Positions 20,621-30,452 of a stretch of 64,000 nucleotides of DNA are shown in pieces. Origin of the DNA: Symsagittifera roscoffensis (Eukaryota; Xenacoelomorpha; Acoela; Convolutidae); NCBI RefSeq assembly GCF_963678635.1, contig NC_087067.1, forward strand, positions 31,470,401 to 31,534,400. Reading direction: 5' to 3'. The notes below the pieces were generated by a model. It saw nothing but the letters and a program-made list of their open reading frames with translations. It was not told where the DNA came from and ran no database searches. The position numbers were made by a program, and so were the translations under genes. How positions within the stretch are numbered: the first letter of the stretch is position 1; each line of letters begins with the position of its first letter.

Positions 20621-21281
20621 CATACTTGTCAACGGGGCGGGCCACCCGTGGGCCTCAATGGGCCGGGCCGGGCCGGGCCGGGCCGAGGTTTTCACTTTTG
20701 TCAACGGGCCCCAACGGGTTTTACTTTTATTGACTAACCAATGTTATGTTTCGTGCGCACTGTACAGCTTGCAGTGTGCCAAACGACATGACTACTACGT
20801 TCACTGCCGATTCACTGCAGAAACAAATTCGACGTGACACGAAGCACGAAATCTTTGCATTTGTGGAAGAAGACTCTGTGGGCACCACAAAGCACTTCAA
20901 ATCCGAAGTCTGGAAGACATTTAAACTTGTGAAAGTTGTCGCCTCTGGATTCATTATTCCGAATTTGAATCCAGCACCATTGCGGTCTAACGGCATCCGA
21001 AAGACGGGCAGAAATATTCGCCTACAAACGTTGAGGCAATTGAAATGGTTTCCATGGCTTTTAAAAAAAGTCTTTATAAATAAGTAAAACAATTAATAAA
21101 AATTGTTTTGAAACAAATTTGTTTTTTACTAAAAAAGCAGCAACGGGCCCCAACGGGCCGATATTTAATAAATTCCCTGTTTATCGGGCCGCCAACGGGC
21201 TCGACTTGAATTATATCGGGCCGGGCCGGGCCGGGCCGGGCCGGGCCGGGCCTCAATTATGGCGGCCCGTTAACAAGTCTG
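20621..21281 (+). mobile_element. 661-bp non-autonomous hAT element with perfect 8-bp TSD
   Basis: The left end CATACTTGTCAACGGGGCGG mirrors the right end, which read in reverse is CAGACTTGTTAACGGGCCGC. It is flanked by identical CCCCAAGC at 20613-20620 and 21282-21289. Subterminal GGGCC tandem tracts occur at both ends (about 20660-20685 and 21217-21252), with CAACGGGC motifs. A short internal frame resembles the N-terminal BED finger of hAT transposases, while the catalytic part is absent. The 8-bp TSD and CA-starting termini are hAT hallmarks. Confidence 0.92.
20788..21087 (+). pseudogene. Degenerate BED-finger N-terminus of a hAT transposase
   Basis: The frame includes SEVWKTFKLVK, then GFIIPNLN, then RSNGIRKTGRNIRLQTLRQ. 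In hAT transposases the BED finger reads roughly SxVWxxFxL, then C-x-x-C, then a KTG-LxxH stretch. The tryptophan and the KTG segment are recognisable, but the zinc cysteines and the final histidine are replaced. An open frame continues upstream to an ATG at 20746 and ends at 21087. No DDE catalytic domain or hAT dimerisation region follows before the terminal repeat at 21.26 kb. The recognition is by eye and moderate. Confidence 0.6.
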
Positions 21282-21339
21282 CCCCAAGCAAATTCAAGTA
21301 TTTGTAGATTGTCCAATCTTACAATGAAAAATGAAAAAA

Positions 21340-21730
21340 CCAATCTCAAGAAAACTCAAATTACATGGAAACTCGGTCGAGCATAATCAAACCAAATCGA
21401 GCTTGGTCAATACATACATCAAGCAAGCACGGTCGAAATATACATTAAGAACTGCGGAAACATATTTCAACATGGTCAGAAATTCCTCAAGCCCGTCGAA
21501 ACAAACGAGATATCTGGCTTAGGTCGAGCAAAGCCGAGTACACTTTTTTCGTCAATATGGTCAAAACTGACTCCTAAATAGGTCAGATTACCGAAATTTA
21601 TCAAGTTTTGGTCTAGGCGTTCAAAATATATCGATCTTTGGTCGCCACTTGTCGAAATTTAAAGGTAAGCATTAAAACCCGGGACATACGTCGAGCACGG
21701 TCAATACATACCTCGAGCATGAGTGAAAAA
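21340..21730 (+). repeat. GGTCGA-rich segment with 33-bp direct repeats
   Basis: TCGAGCTTGGTCAATACATA (near 21398) recurs as TCGAGCACGGTCAATACATA (near 21690). GGTCGA or GGTCRA motifs are scattered between them. Compositionally it resembles segments near 42.1 and 49.4 kb. No TIR pair was found. Confidence 0.55.
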
Positions 21731-21890
21731 TGCTTAAACTAAGAAAATTGCAAAATCGTTTTCAAAACTATTTGATAAAAGCAAACAGCTAAAACAAAAT
21801 CAGTAGGTTAAAAATTACAAGCAAGGCTAGCAGTGTTGCAATGAAAAAGCGAAGTTCAATTCCCAGAATAAAGCAAAACGCTTCATTAAA

Positions 21891-22816
21891 TCAAATAAGT
21901 TATTTCATACAGTTTAAAGGAATAATTTTGAATTTCAATGATAAAAAACATTTGTTTGCTTTTGAATAGATTATAAATATTTGCAATTCTGACTTCAATT
22001 TCAATTTGAACACTTTCGCGTTTTTTCTACAATGTAGGTTATTTTTTTTTAAAAGTTGTTTTAATTTTTGTAATATTGTTTGTTTTGACTTTCTTTCGAT
22101 TGGATCACAAATCAATAGAATTAGCCAAACAAATAATGGGACTTAATAATTTTTGATTGACGACCTAAACCAACGACATACAGTTACTGTTTTGAACCGA
22201 TGTTATGAAAACTTTTCAATCAGTTTTGAAAAATAACACGTTCCATGTTTCGGTCGTTTTCTCTGAAATCACTTGCGATATGTGGTTGGATTTCATATTT
22301 GCAGTTTTTTTCAGGTTACATGAGTGCACGCTTTTTTCAGGTTCAAAATTTGGTTAACAGAATAACTGAATCAGTTGTTAATTTTGTTTTTAAACAATTC
22401 AAGTTCTAGCTCTTATGCGGCTCATACGGCTCGGAGGTATCATCCACTCCTGAATCGACAAAAATCTCGGGTTAGAAATCCGCCATTACCTTTTTCATAT
22501 TTATTGAACTATCTGAGTTTTGTCAGCTTAGTTACAACAGCAAAGACTTTACTAATAATTTAAGCTTATGATTTAAACATCCGAAGTTACGATTTAAACA
22601 TTTAAAGATTATTATTTTTTGCCTTTTCCGAGTTTTTAAAACGAATTTTCATGATAAATTGAAAAAAAAACTGGAGCAGAAAAAGTTAATTAAAAGAGCA
22701 ATCTGCAAAATTTGAGCAATTTTTGAATGCAAATTTGAAGTTATAGTCAATCTTGATACATACATTCTCTCTTAAAAGTTAGTAACTGCATGCAAAAATT
22801 ATCTGAATGAGATTTT
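21891..22816 (+). repeat. 926-bp tandem duplication, unit 1
   Basis: It matches 22817-23742 with only scattered differences (for example TTCGCGTT against TTCACGTT near 22017 and 22943, and one fewer T near 23235). The joint begins at TCAAATAAG. No coding pattern. Confidence 0.95.
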
Positions 22817-23742
22817 TCAAATAAGTTATTTCATACAGTTTAAAGGAATAATTTTGAATTTCAATGATAAAAAACATTTGTTTGCTTTTGAATAGATTAT
22901 AAATATTTGCAATTCTGACTTCAATTTCAATTTGAACACTTTCACGTTTTTTCTACAATGTAGGTTATTTTTTTTTAAAAGTTGTTTTAATTTTTGTAAT
23001 ATTGTTTGTTTTGACTTTCTTTCGATTGGATCACAAATCAATAGAATTAGCCAAACAAATAATGGGACTTAATAATTTTTGATTGACGACCTAAACCAAC
23101 GACATACAGTTACTGTTTTGAACCGATGTTATGAAAACTTTTCAATCAGTTTTGAAAAATAACACGTTCCATGTTTCGGTCGTTTTCTCTGAAATCACTT
23201 GCGATATGTGGTTGGATTTCATATTTGCAGTTTTTTCAGGTTACATGAGTGCACGCTTTTTTCAGGTTCAAAATTTGGTTAACAAAATAACTGAATCAGT
23301 TGTTAACTTTGTTTTTAAACAATTCAAGTTCTAGCTCTTATGCGGCTCATACGGCTCGGAGGTATCATCCACTCCTGAATCGACAAAAATCTCGGGTTAG
23401 AAATCCGCCATTACCTTTTTCATATTTATTGAACTATCTGAGTTTTGTCAGCTTAGTTACAACAGCAAAGACTTTACTAATAATTTAAGCTTATGATTTA
23501 AACATCCGAAGTTACGATTTAAACATTTAAAGATTATTATTTTTTGCCTTTTCCGAGTTTTTAAAACGAATTTTCATGATAAATTGAAAAAAAAAGCTGG
23601 AGCAGAAAAAGTTAATTAAAAGAGCAATCTGCAAAATTTGAGCAATTTTTGAATGCAAGTTTGAAGTTATAGTCAATCTTGATACATACATTCTCTCTGA
23701 AAAGTTAGTAACTGCATGCAAAAATTATCTGAATGAGATTTT
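22817..23742 (+). repeat. 926-bp tandem duplication, unit 2
   Basis: Direct continuation of unit 1. Similarity ends after GAATGAGATTTT, where unique sequence begins. Confidence 0.95.
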
Positions 23743-23944
23743 ATAGTAATATGATTCAAAACAGTGCTAGCGAGTGTCACATTCGTGTCTACTCTAGAAA
23801 TACTATGAGGTTTTTGATGAAATGCAATATGGTTATGGTGAGAGGATAAAACGCGCGATTCGTATCTCGAGGGTAAAAAATTCGTATTCCATTTCGGCTA
23901 GAGGGTTCCGGTTTTCATCCGCCTCCTCAAACTAGCGGCGAAAT

Positions 23945-23951
<7 letters not shown>

Positions 23952-24024
<73 letters not shown>

Positions 24025-24031
24025 ATCTCTC

Positions 24032-24066
<35 letters not shown>

Positions 24067-24081
24067 TTCTATCTCTCTCTT

Positions 24082-24118
<37 letters not shown>

Positions 24119-24131
24119 ATCTCTCTCCCCT

Positions 24132-24165
<34 letters not shown>
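23952..24165. repeat. CT/GA microsatellite, about 210 bp
   Basis: Long CT runs are interrupted by CCCT and TTTCTAT variants. Ordinary simple sequence; length may be unreliable in assembly. Confidence 0.98.
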
Positions 24166-24168
<3 letters not shown>

Positions 24169-25425
24169 CTTCCCATCGCTAGCCCACTCCTAAAAGAAGA
24201 GGTAAAAACTTTTTTAGTCTACTCAAATAAAAATGGAAAATAAGCGTGCGGTAACCGGAAAAAAGTTTCAAAATTTTCAGAAAGATTTTGATTCTCTGAT
24301 TTTATGGCCAGCCAAGATGGTTTTGTCCTAGGTGATGTTGATATGATTGGAACTTTTAAGAAATATATATAAATATATATTATGTTCCAAAACAAAAAAC
24401 ACAATTTCAAGTTTTTATATATTTTTAAACTTTCGTCAAAATCCTTTGAGCAAATTAGAGTTAATGCCAAATTGTTGGTAGTATCCCTTTCAATCAACGA
24501 AACTGAAGGAAATTATACAACCGAAAACTGCTCATTTTGAAGATGGAGTTTAATTTTCCTCTCTTTTCCACACGCAAAACACTTTTCCAAAAAAATTATT
24601 TAACCAAAAATTCTAAAATTTGATCGATTAAATTGCTCAAGGTTACCGATATTGCCACCAGTTGGGCATAACTATGAATGTCAGAACTTATCTTTCAAGG
24701 CGCTTCCTTTCATACGAGCATCTTCTTAGTTTTTAGAGCGAATGACACAAAAACGAGCTGAAAAAAACGGTAACTTCTCGGAACAGCTCAAAATTGTTCT
24801 CGGAATAGCTCAGAAAAGTTAATATTATTTATTCCATTTATGTAAATTGTTAGTGTAAACCAAAAGTTAATAAAACAAATCCAACAAAGTGGCAGAGTAG
24901 TAGTAAAAAAACTAGCTTTCATTCATAATGATTCATAATCTTTGTTATTTTTACGAGGTGTGCGGTAAAACTTCAAAATTCTGCTAATGTATTGCAAAGA
25001 ATTAAAAATGATTTTCGTCACAAAAATAGGCTTACAAAAGGGAAATTGCATCGCTTATTCCAGTTACGTGAAAGCCAGAAACACATTCGGTACTGGGACA
25101 TAATAGGTGCGGTGATACTGTGGTAACAAACTTATAATCGCTGGCAATTTTGAGTATTACTCGTCTACCAGGTGCAGTCACACCGAGCGAACGTACATGC
25201 AGTGCTGGCTGGAACTTAAACACAAAACAGTTGGTAATTTTGCTTCAGAAACTAATTTTAAAATAAACCCTTTTCTCCGCTATTACATGTTTAGTTGCTG
25301 AGTTCCTAGCAAAACGAATGCTAGCGAATCAATATTTGTTTGAGCAAAATCGAACCGAATCGAATTGAGCCGAAACCGAAATTACGGTTGTTTACCATAG
25401 TGAAAAAAACTTTTGTACGTATGTT
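24166..25425. other. Intergenic DNA, nothing recognised
   Basis: Short frames only. A small TA-rich tract lies near 24365-24380. Confidence 0.55.
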
Positions 25426-25815
25426 CAGACGCGGATCTAAGATTTTCTCGAAGGGAGCAGATTTTCATCGAACGTTTCCTGAAAATTGTATCGACCTTTT
25501 TTTAGCTCGACCAAACTGATTTCTCGAGCACTCCCAAAAGATTATAAAGACCCCAATTTGACCACAAATTTTGCGCTGCCGGCAAACTTTTGAAAAAACA
25601 GGTGTGCAGTGGCAGTACAGGTCTGCAGTGGCAGTACAGGTCTGCAGTACCTGTTTTGACCAAGGGAGCTCGCGCTCCCTTAAAATTAGTGTTCCCTTAC
25701 GTTAAAATTAGCGCTCCCTTAAAATTAGTGTTCCCTTAGGTTAAAATTAGCGCTCCCTTAAAATTAGTGTACACTGGCGCCAAAGACGCTCTTAGAAAAA
25801 TTTTATGGTTGGTGA
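25426..25815 (+). mobile_element. Diverged relative of the CGGATCTAGGATTTTC hAT-type MITE
   Basis: The left end CAGACGCGGATCTAAGATTT and internal marks (TCGACCAAACTGATT, AGACCCCAATTTGACCA, a GGCGCC near the right end) match the elements at 51.6 and 55.4 kb. The right terminus is not clear. Two short tandem arrays fill its centre. Confidence 0.65.
25600..25775 (+). repeat. Two short tandem arrays inside a MITE
   Basis: GCAGTGGCAGTACAGGTCT is repeated at about 25605-25655. After it, alternating GCGCTCCCTTAAAATTAG and GTTCCCTTANGTTAAAATTAG units run to about 25770. Confidence 0.85.
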
Positions 25816-27453
25816 GTCCTATTTTTAGGGTTAATGGTTGTCATTACCCTTGATACAAGCGAAGGTGTTGCAATCAGGTACAAGACTTTTTCCCCGTAAA
25901 TAACTTTGTCCGAAGGATGATCTCCAATTTCAAGCTCCATTTTCAGCACGTTTATAATTAATTAACCAACAATTCGACAAGATTACGGACGAATGGTATG
26001 AAGACAAATGCATGAACAAACTAGATAAGGCTAAAAAAAGAATAAAGGGTGGCGATAAAATTAGCAAAGACTTTTCTTCTTTTTTTTTAAGCATTTTCTT
26101 TCAACTGGAAAGGCTGAACTTGATATGAAGTTCATATAATTGACGTAACTAGGCTTCGAAATATTTAAGACACATATTTAAACAAAAAAAAAATGGCTCA
26201 AACTGCAAACAAAAAGACCACTTTTTGTTTATTTTCGTTTGTTTTACAATATTGAACTAGTTATAGACGTGACTGTTATATATTTTGCATACAAAACATG
26301 GTCTGCATATAGGCCCTTGAAAAAGCCAAAAAGAATGCTGCTATAAGGGTGGTGATTTCATACTTTCATAACCCGGCTTATAACTTGCTCCCAGTGCAGT
26401 TGATAACTGTGTTATTAATGTTTCCAATGGTATATCCGGTCGATTTGCCAGATAAATGCCGTTTACTTAGAGCAAAATCCGTAAATTGTCATTCATCAAT
26501 TCTGCCATTTCTGTCTGGGCAAGCTGCATGCAATTCAGCTACTTCTCTGCTATCTTTTTAACCCAGCAGAACCCGACTTTTTAACCCAGCTCAATCCAGA
26601 CAATAGACAACCCACGCACAAATTCACTTGCCAAAGTCGCCTGAATTGAAAAGAAAGAAGTAGTGAAGACTATTCTTGTGGAAAAATGCAGTCTTAGTCC
26701 GGTCTTCAATTTAGCAAGGCGACGTATCCGGAATTAGAAATCATTTTCCCCGTGGATGATGCCATTAAGCTGTTGGAACAATCACTCCTCATACCTTTTC
26801 TTATTATACTCACTGACTTTCACCTAATTAGTTTCAGTATGAATGCTTACTTTGTAGAATAAAGAGAAATATTTTGGTTAAAGAGACTAAAAATCAGAAA
26901 ATTTTGTATTTTTTTTCTAAATAAAGACGTGAAAAAATTTTTTGGGTTCTACAATATTTTTAGCAATTTAATTGTAATTGGATAGTACTGTCATGCTCTC
27001 ATCAAGTTTCAAGTTCTGTTTTTGTTTGCTCGCTATGAATTGATTAAGTGTTTTTTAATTATTTAGAAGGCTTATTTCCGTTAGTGGCACGAACACTTTA
27101 TAGTCCCAAAGGGAGATCTCAATAGTTGTTCCGCTCTTTCATCTTGGGGCGTATGAGGGGAGAATTGGAAGTGAGTGGGGGAGGGGGCTTGAAGCTACTT
27201 AAGTGAAATTTGACCAGCAGCCTATGTGTTTTCAGCCTTTGATTGCACCTTTGATTGTCTCTTGTTAAAATCCGCGCTTAGAATTACCGTTCTCAGCTCA
27301 CTTTTTGTCCCATTACCTCCTTTAATAATTCCATTTATTATTCATACCGAAAACAGGGACGAAGGGAAAAAACAATTATACAAAACAGAGAAGAAACAGA
27401 AACTCGGTGTGATTCTAGTTTTTAAAAGAATTCAACGCATTTGTGTTCCGTAG
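25816..27453. other. Intergenic DNA, nothing firmly recognised
   Basis: A short codon-like stretch occurs near 26720-26790, but it has no splice context and no family match that I know. A GC-richer patch with G runs lies at 27,145-27,190, a few hundred bases upstream of a candidate first exon. Confidence 0.45.
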
Positions 27454-27529
27454 AAACTCGAAGGAGGAAAAGCCACTACCGAAATGGCGTATATTCACAC
27501 AGATGGCAACTACGCCACGCTAGACTTAG
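27454..27529 (+). CDS. Candidate orphan first coding exon (15 codons)
   Basis: After an acceptor-like GTGTTCCGTAG, a GC-richer stretch carries ATG at 27484 reading MAYIHTDGNYATLDL. It is followed by an excellent donor (GACTTAG then GTGAGC), phase 1. Codon composition differs from the surrounding AT-rich DNA. I see no matching second exon in the remaining window, so it is either the start of a gene with a very long intron, a dead remnant, or chance. Confidence 0.35.
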
Positions 27530-28963
27530 GTGAGCTAATTTTTTAATATTTCATACTTCTTTAATAAGAAATAATTAATCTATCAACTTTATTTGCTTAA
27601 GAATTAAAGTGTAATTTATTGCCATGCCAGCTGGGTAAATGCAGACTATGTGAATAACGTTTTGTCTCTTACTTTTGTACATATTGTTTATTTGCAGTCA
27701 TAGGGTACCAAAATTTGTTTGGTACAATTTCTGTATTATTCCCAAGTACCCCCGAGTCTTTGATCATATTTTTTATTCGGGGTATTATTCGGGTATTATA
27801 CGGGCATCTAAAAGGCAAGGTTTTCATAAAAATTGACGGCGCTCAAAAATTTGATAGACTTGGGTTTTTAGTTGAAAGTTCAAAAACAGATATACAGTTT
27901 ATATTTATATAGTTACAAATAATTCAAATCTAAATTTTGATTATTTGTATATAAAATAACGTTACAAATTTGTTGAGAAACAATGCTACAAAATATGAAG
28001 AATGAAGAAATGTGAAGAAAAAAGGAATTTATCCAAAGAATCAATGAAACTTGCTTCATTCCTAGATAAAATTTCGACCATTCCAATCAAACTGTAGGTT
28101 TTCCAAGTCAATCAATTCTATATTGCATCCTAGATTAATCCAATTTAATAGTGTTTCCTTTTTCTCCTTTCCCGTATTGTTTCAGCCTTTTTTTAAATCA
28201 AACTCGAAACTCAACCGACCAAAGTTGAAAGTGTTCATGCTTTACAAAATAAATATCTTACAGCATCTTCTAAGATTGAGACAATCCAGATTGGCTTCAA
28301 ACCCCTATAAGAACTCAAATTAACAATCCATAAAAACTAAAATTGCATGTATGTTTGAAATCACTAATGGTTTTACTGGCACTTGCTCTCCTAAATATAA
28401 AAAGTACGTTTAAAATTTGGTTTACACTTTTATTTTTTTGCGCATTTTTGCAAATTTTGAGATTTTACATTCCATTTCATTAGCTATACTCTGGCAATAA
28501 AAAATAAACTCTGACAAGTAAATTTCGTGTACTCTACTGCTACTGGTCACTTTTTGTGATCCATTGTTTATCGACAATTTCTATTTCTGCATAATTTTTT
28601 GCTTGTTTGTTTTCTGTTGAAAAATTTATTTTATCAAAAAAGATCAAAATCTGTCAATAGGAACTTTTAATTTATCATATTTTCATGGTGTAAGTAATAA
28701 AAAGTTTAAATGGGACTTTTTCTGAAACTCTTTGTACTTCAAAAAACATCCATGAAAAAAAGGAAAAAGAGACTAAAAAGAGGAAAATTTAGTTATTTCT
28801 CTCAAATATTTGGTCAATTTGAGCAGAATTCGTAAGATGCAAAATTTACGTCAATTCAATTGGATGAAATGAAAACAACTCATTATTATGTCCATCTTTT
28901 GTTTTTGAAAACAATTGATATTAGCTGAAAAATTGTTTCTGCAATATCCGAGCTTCGTGTCTG
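27530..28963. other. AT-rich DNA, nothing recognised
   Basis: Short frames only and no convincing exon or repeat boundary. Confidence 0.55.
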
Positions 28964-29374
28964 TACAAAACAGTCCCATTCAAAACAGTCCAATACAAAA
29001 CAGTCCGGAAAAATATGAAAATGAACGAAAAAAACAGTCCGATAGAAAACATCCGAAAAACAGTCCCAAGTAATAATGGTTTCAACAAGCCGCTAGGCCG
29101 AGAAATTTCCTTTGTTGAACACACATAAAGAACAAATTAGTGACCGCTGTTGGCAAGTCGCGCAAGTCGCGCCAACGTGTTGCGAGCTTGCCAGCAGAGG
29201 GTAGGACTTCATACGAAATTTAGAGCCGGTTATCGTCGCGAAGCAGCGACGCGCGCTCATCACGCTCACCGGCGACCTTAAACCTGACTGTTTTGTATTG
29301 GACTGTTTTTTTCCTTAATTTCATGACTTTTTGGACTATTTTGTATTGGGTTTTTTGTATGGGACTGTTTTGTA
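28964..29374. mobile_element. Foldback element built from ACAGTCC repeats
   Basis: TACAAAACAGTCCC at the left end mirrors GGGACTGTTTTGTA at the right. Both arms, about 90-110 bp, consist of repeated AAAACAGTCC-type units, such as CAATACAAAACAGTCC against GGACTGTTTTTTTCC. The centre is unusually GC-rich, with AAGTCGCGCAAGTCGCGCC and GTCGCGAAGCAGCGACGCGC. No transposase frame. Confidence 0.8.
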
Positions 29375-29671
29375 TATGCATCCCTAGCTTAATGGGGAAG
29401 TTTTTTAGCTCAGCCCATGGTTATTTTGAATTTTTTCTATAGGAAAGAAATATTAGCTTGAAATAATTTTCCAGATATTGAAAAAACCGAAAACTTGAAA
29501 ATTTAATTTTTGAGACGGGCTGAAAGATTTTTTCTTTCAATCCCTGTATGTTCATGAACGGATTGTTATATTTTAGAACATTACACAATGCTTAAGCTGG
29601 AAAAGACAAAAACTTTGGCGGTCTTATCTTATTTCAATCTCTGGCATTTATAACCAAACTAGCATGAAATT

Positions 29672-29733
29672 AACAAGACTGCTCGTATCAGAGCGAAGCC
29701 CTGAATGTCCCGACTGCCTTTTAAGGTTTATGG
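29672..29733 (+). mobile_element. Dispersed repeat family AAACAAGACTGCTC, short fragment
   Basis: Only the first 60 or so bases of the family are recognisable (ACAAGACTGCTCGTATCAGA to GGTTTATGGAGG). It lies about 245 bp upstream of a longer copy in the same orientation. Confidence 0.7.
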
Positions 29734-29915
29734 AGGTTCATCAATATTATAGAAAAAAAACGAGTAGAGAAAATTGTAAAAAATTCAAATATTTTTACTA
29801 GGATTGTTTAGAAATCCGCTTTGTTCCAAAAGAAGAAAGTATGACTTCATGGAAGATGAAAACCAAAAGTTATGAAAAACCTAAATGCAAAACGATCTAA
29901 CGGAAAATATACTCT

Positions 29916-30452
29916 AAACAAGACTGCTCGTATCAGTGCGAAGCCCTGAATGTTCTGACTGCCTTTTAAGGTTTATGGAGTAGTAGTAACAAAAAAACTA
30001 AATGTAATAAATTAAAATTAAAAAAAAATTCTGAAGTTTGAAACTTTCTTATGAAATCACCACCCCACACGCCATATAAAGTACAAAAGAATAGATTTTG
30101 CTCCTTGTACAAATCAGTCATGGCAAATAAGTTTCTTTCAACCAATTTGGAACGACTTGCAGGACATATTAAATCTCCGCTTACGCGTTAATAGCGCGAA
30201 ATATATCGCGCGTTAATTGTCCCAAATTGGCCAAAATGGCAATCTTTAGACCCCCATAACGTTACGAAAAACAATCACAGGTGAAATATCTTTTCAAATT
30301 TGAGCTCAGGTTAACTATATCTTTCGAATGATATTTTTAAGATGCCGTCAAAAATGGCTAGTTAAAAAGTCGAAATTTGTCTGAAGAAAAAACAAACCCA
30401 CCCCGACCACAAACAAATATTCCGCTACTTTCGTATCGAAAATCGGAACAAT
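29916..30452 (+). mobile_element. Dispersed repeat family AAACAAGACTGCTC, copy 3
   Basis: This long copy runs from the 5' terminus through the CACACGCCATATAAAGTAC and TTACGCGTTAATAGCGCGAA landmarks to AATCGGAACAATAA, where similarity stops. The right terminal repeat is missing, as in copies 1 and 2. Confidence 0.8.

Noticed and set aside
26713-26795. Codon-like stretch reading TYPELEIIFPVDDAIKLL
   Set aside because: No start, no convincing splice sites and no family I recognise. Left as intergenic.
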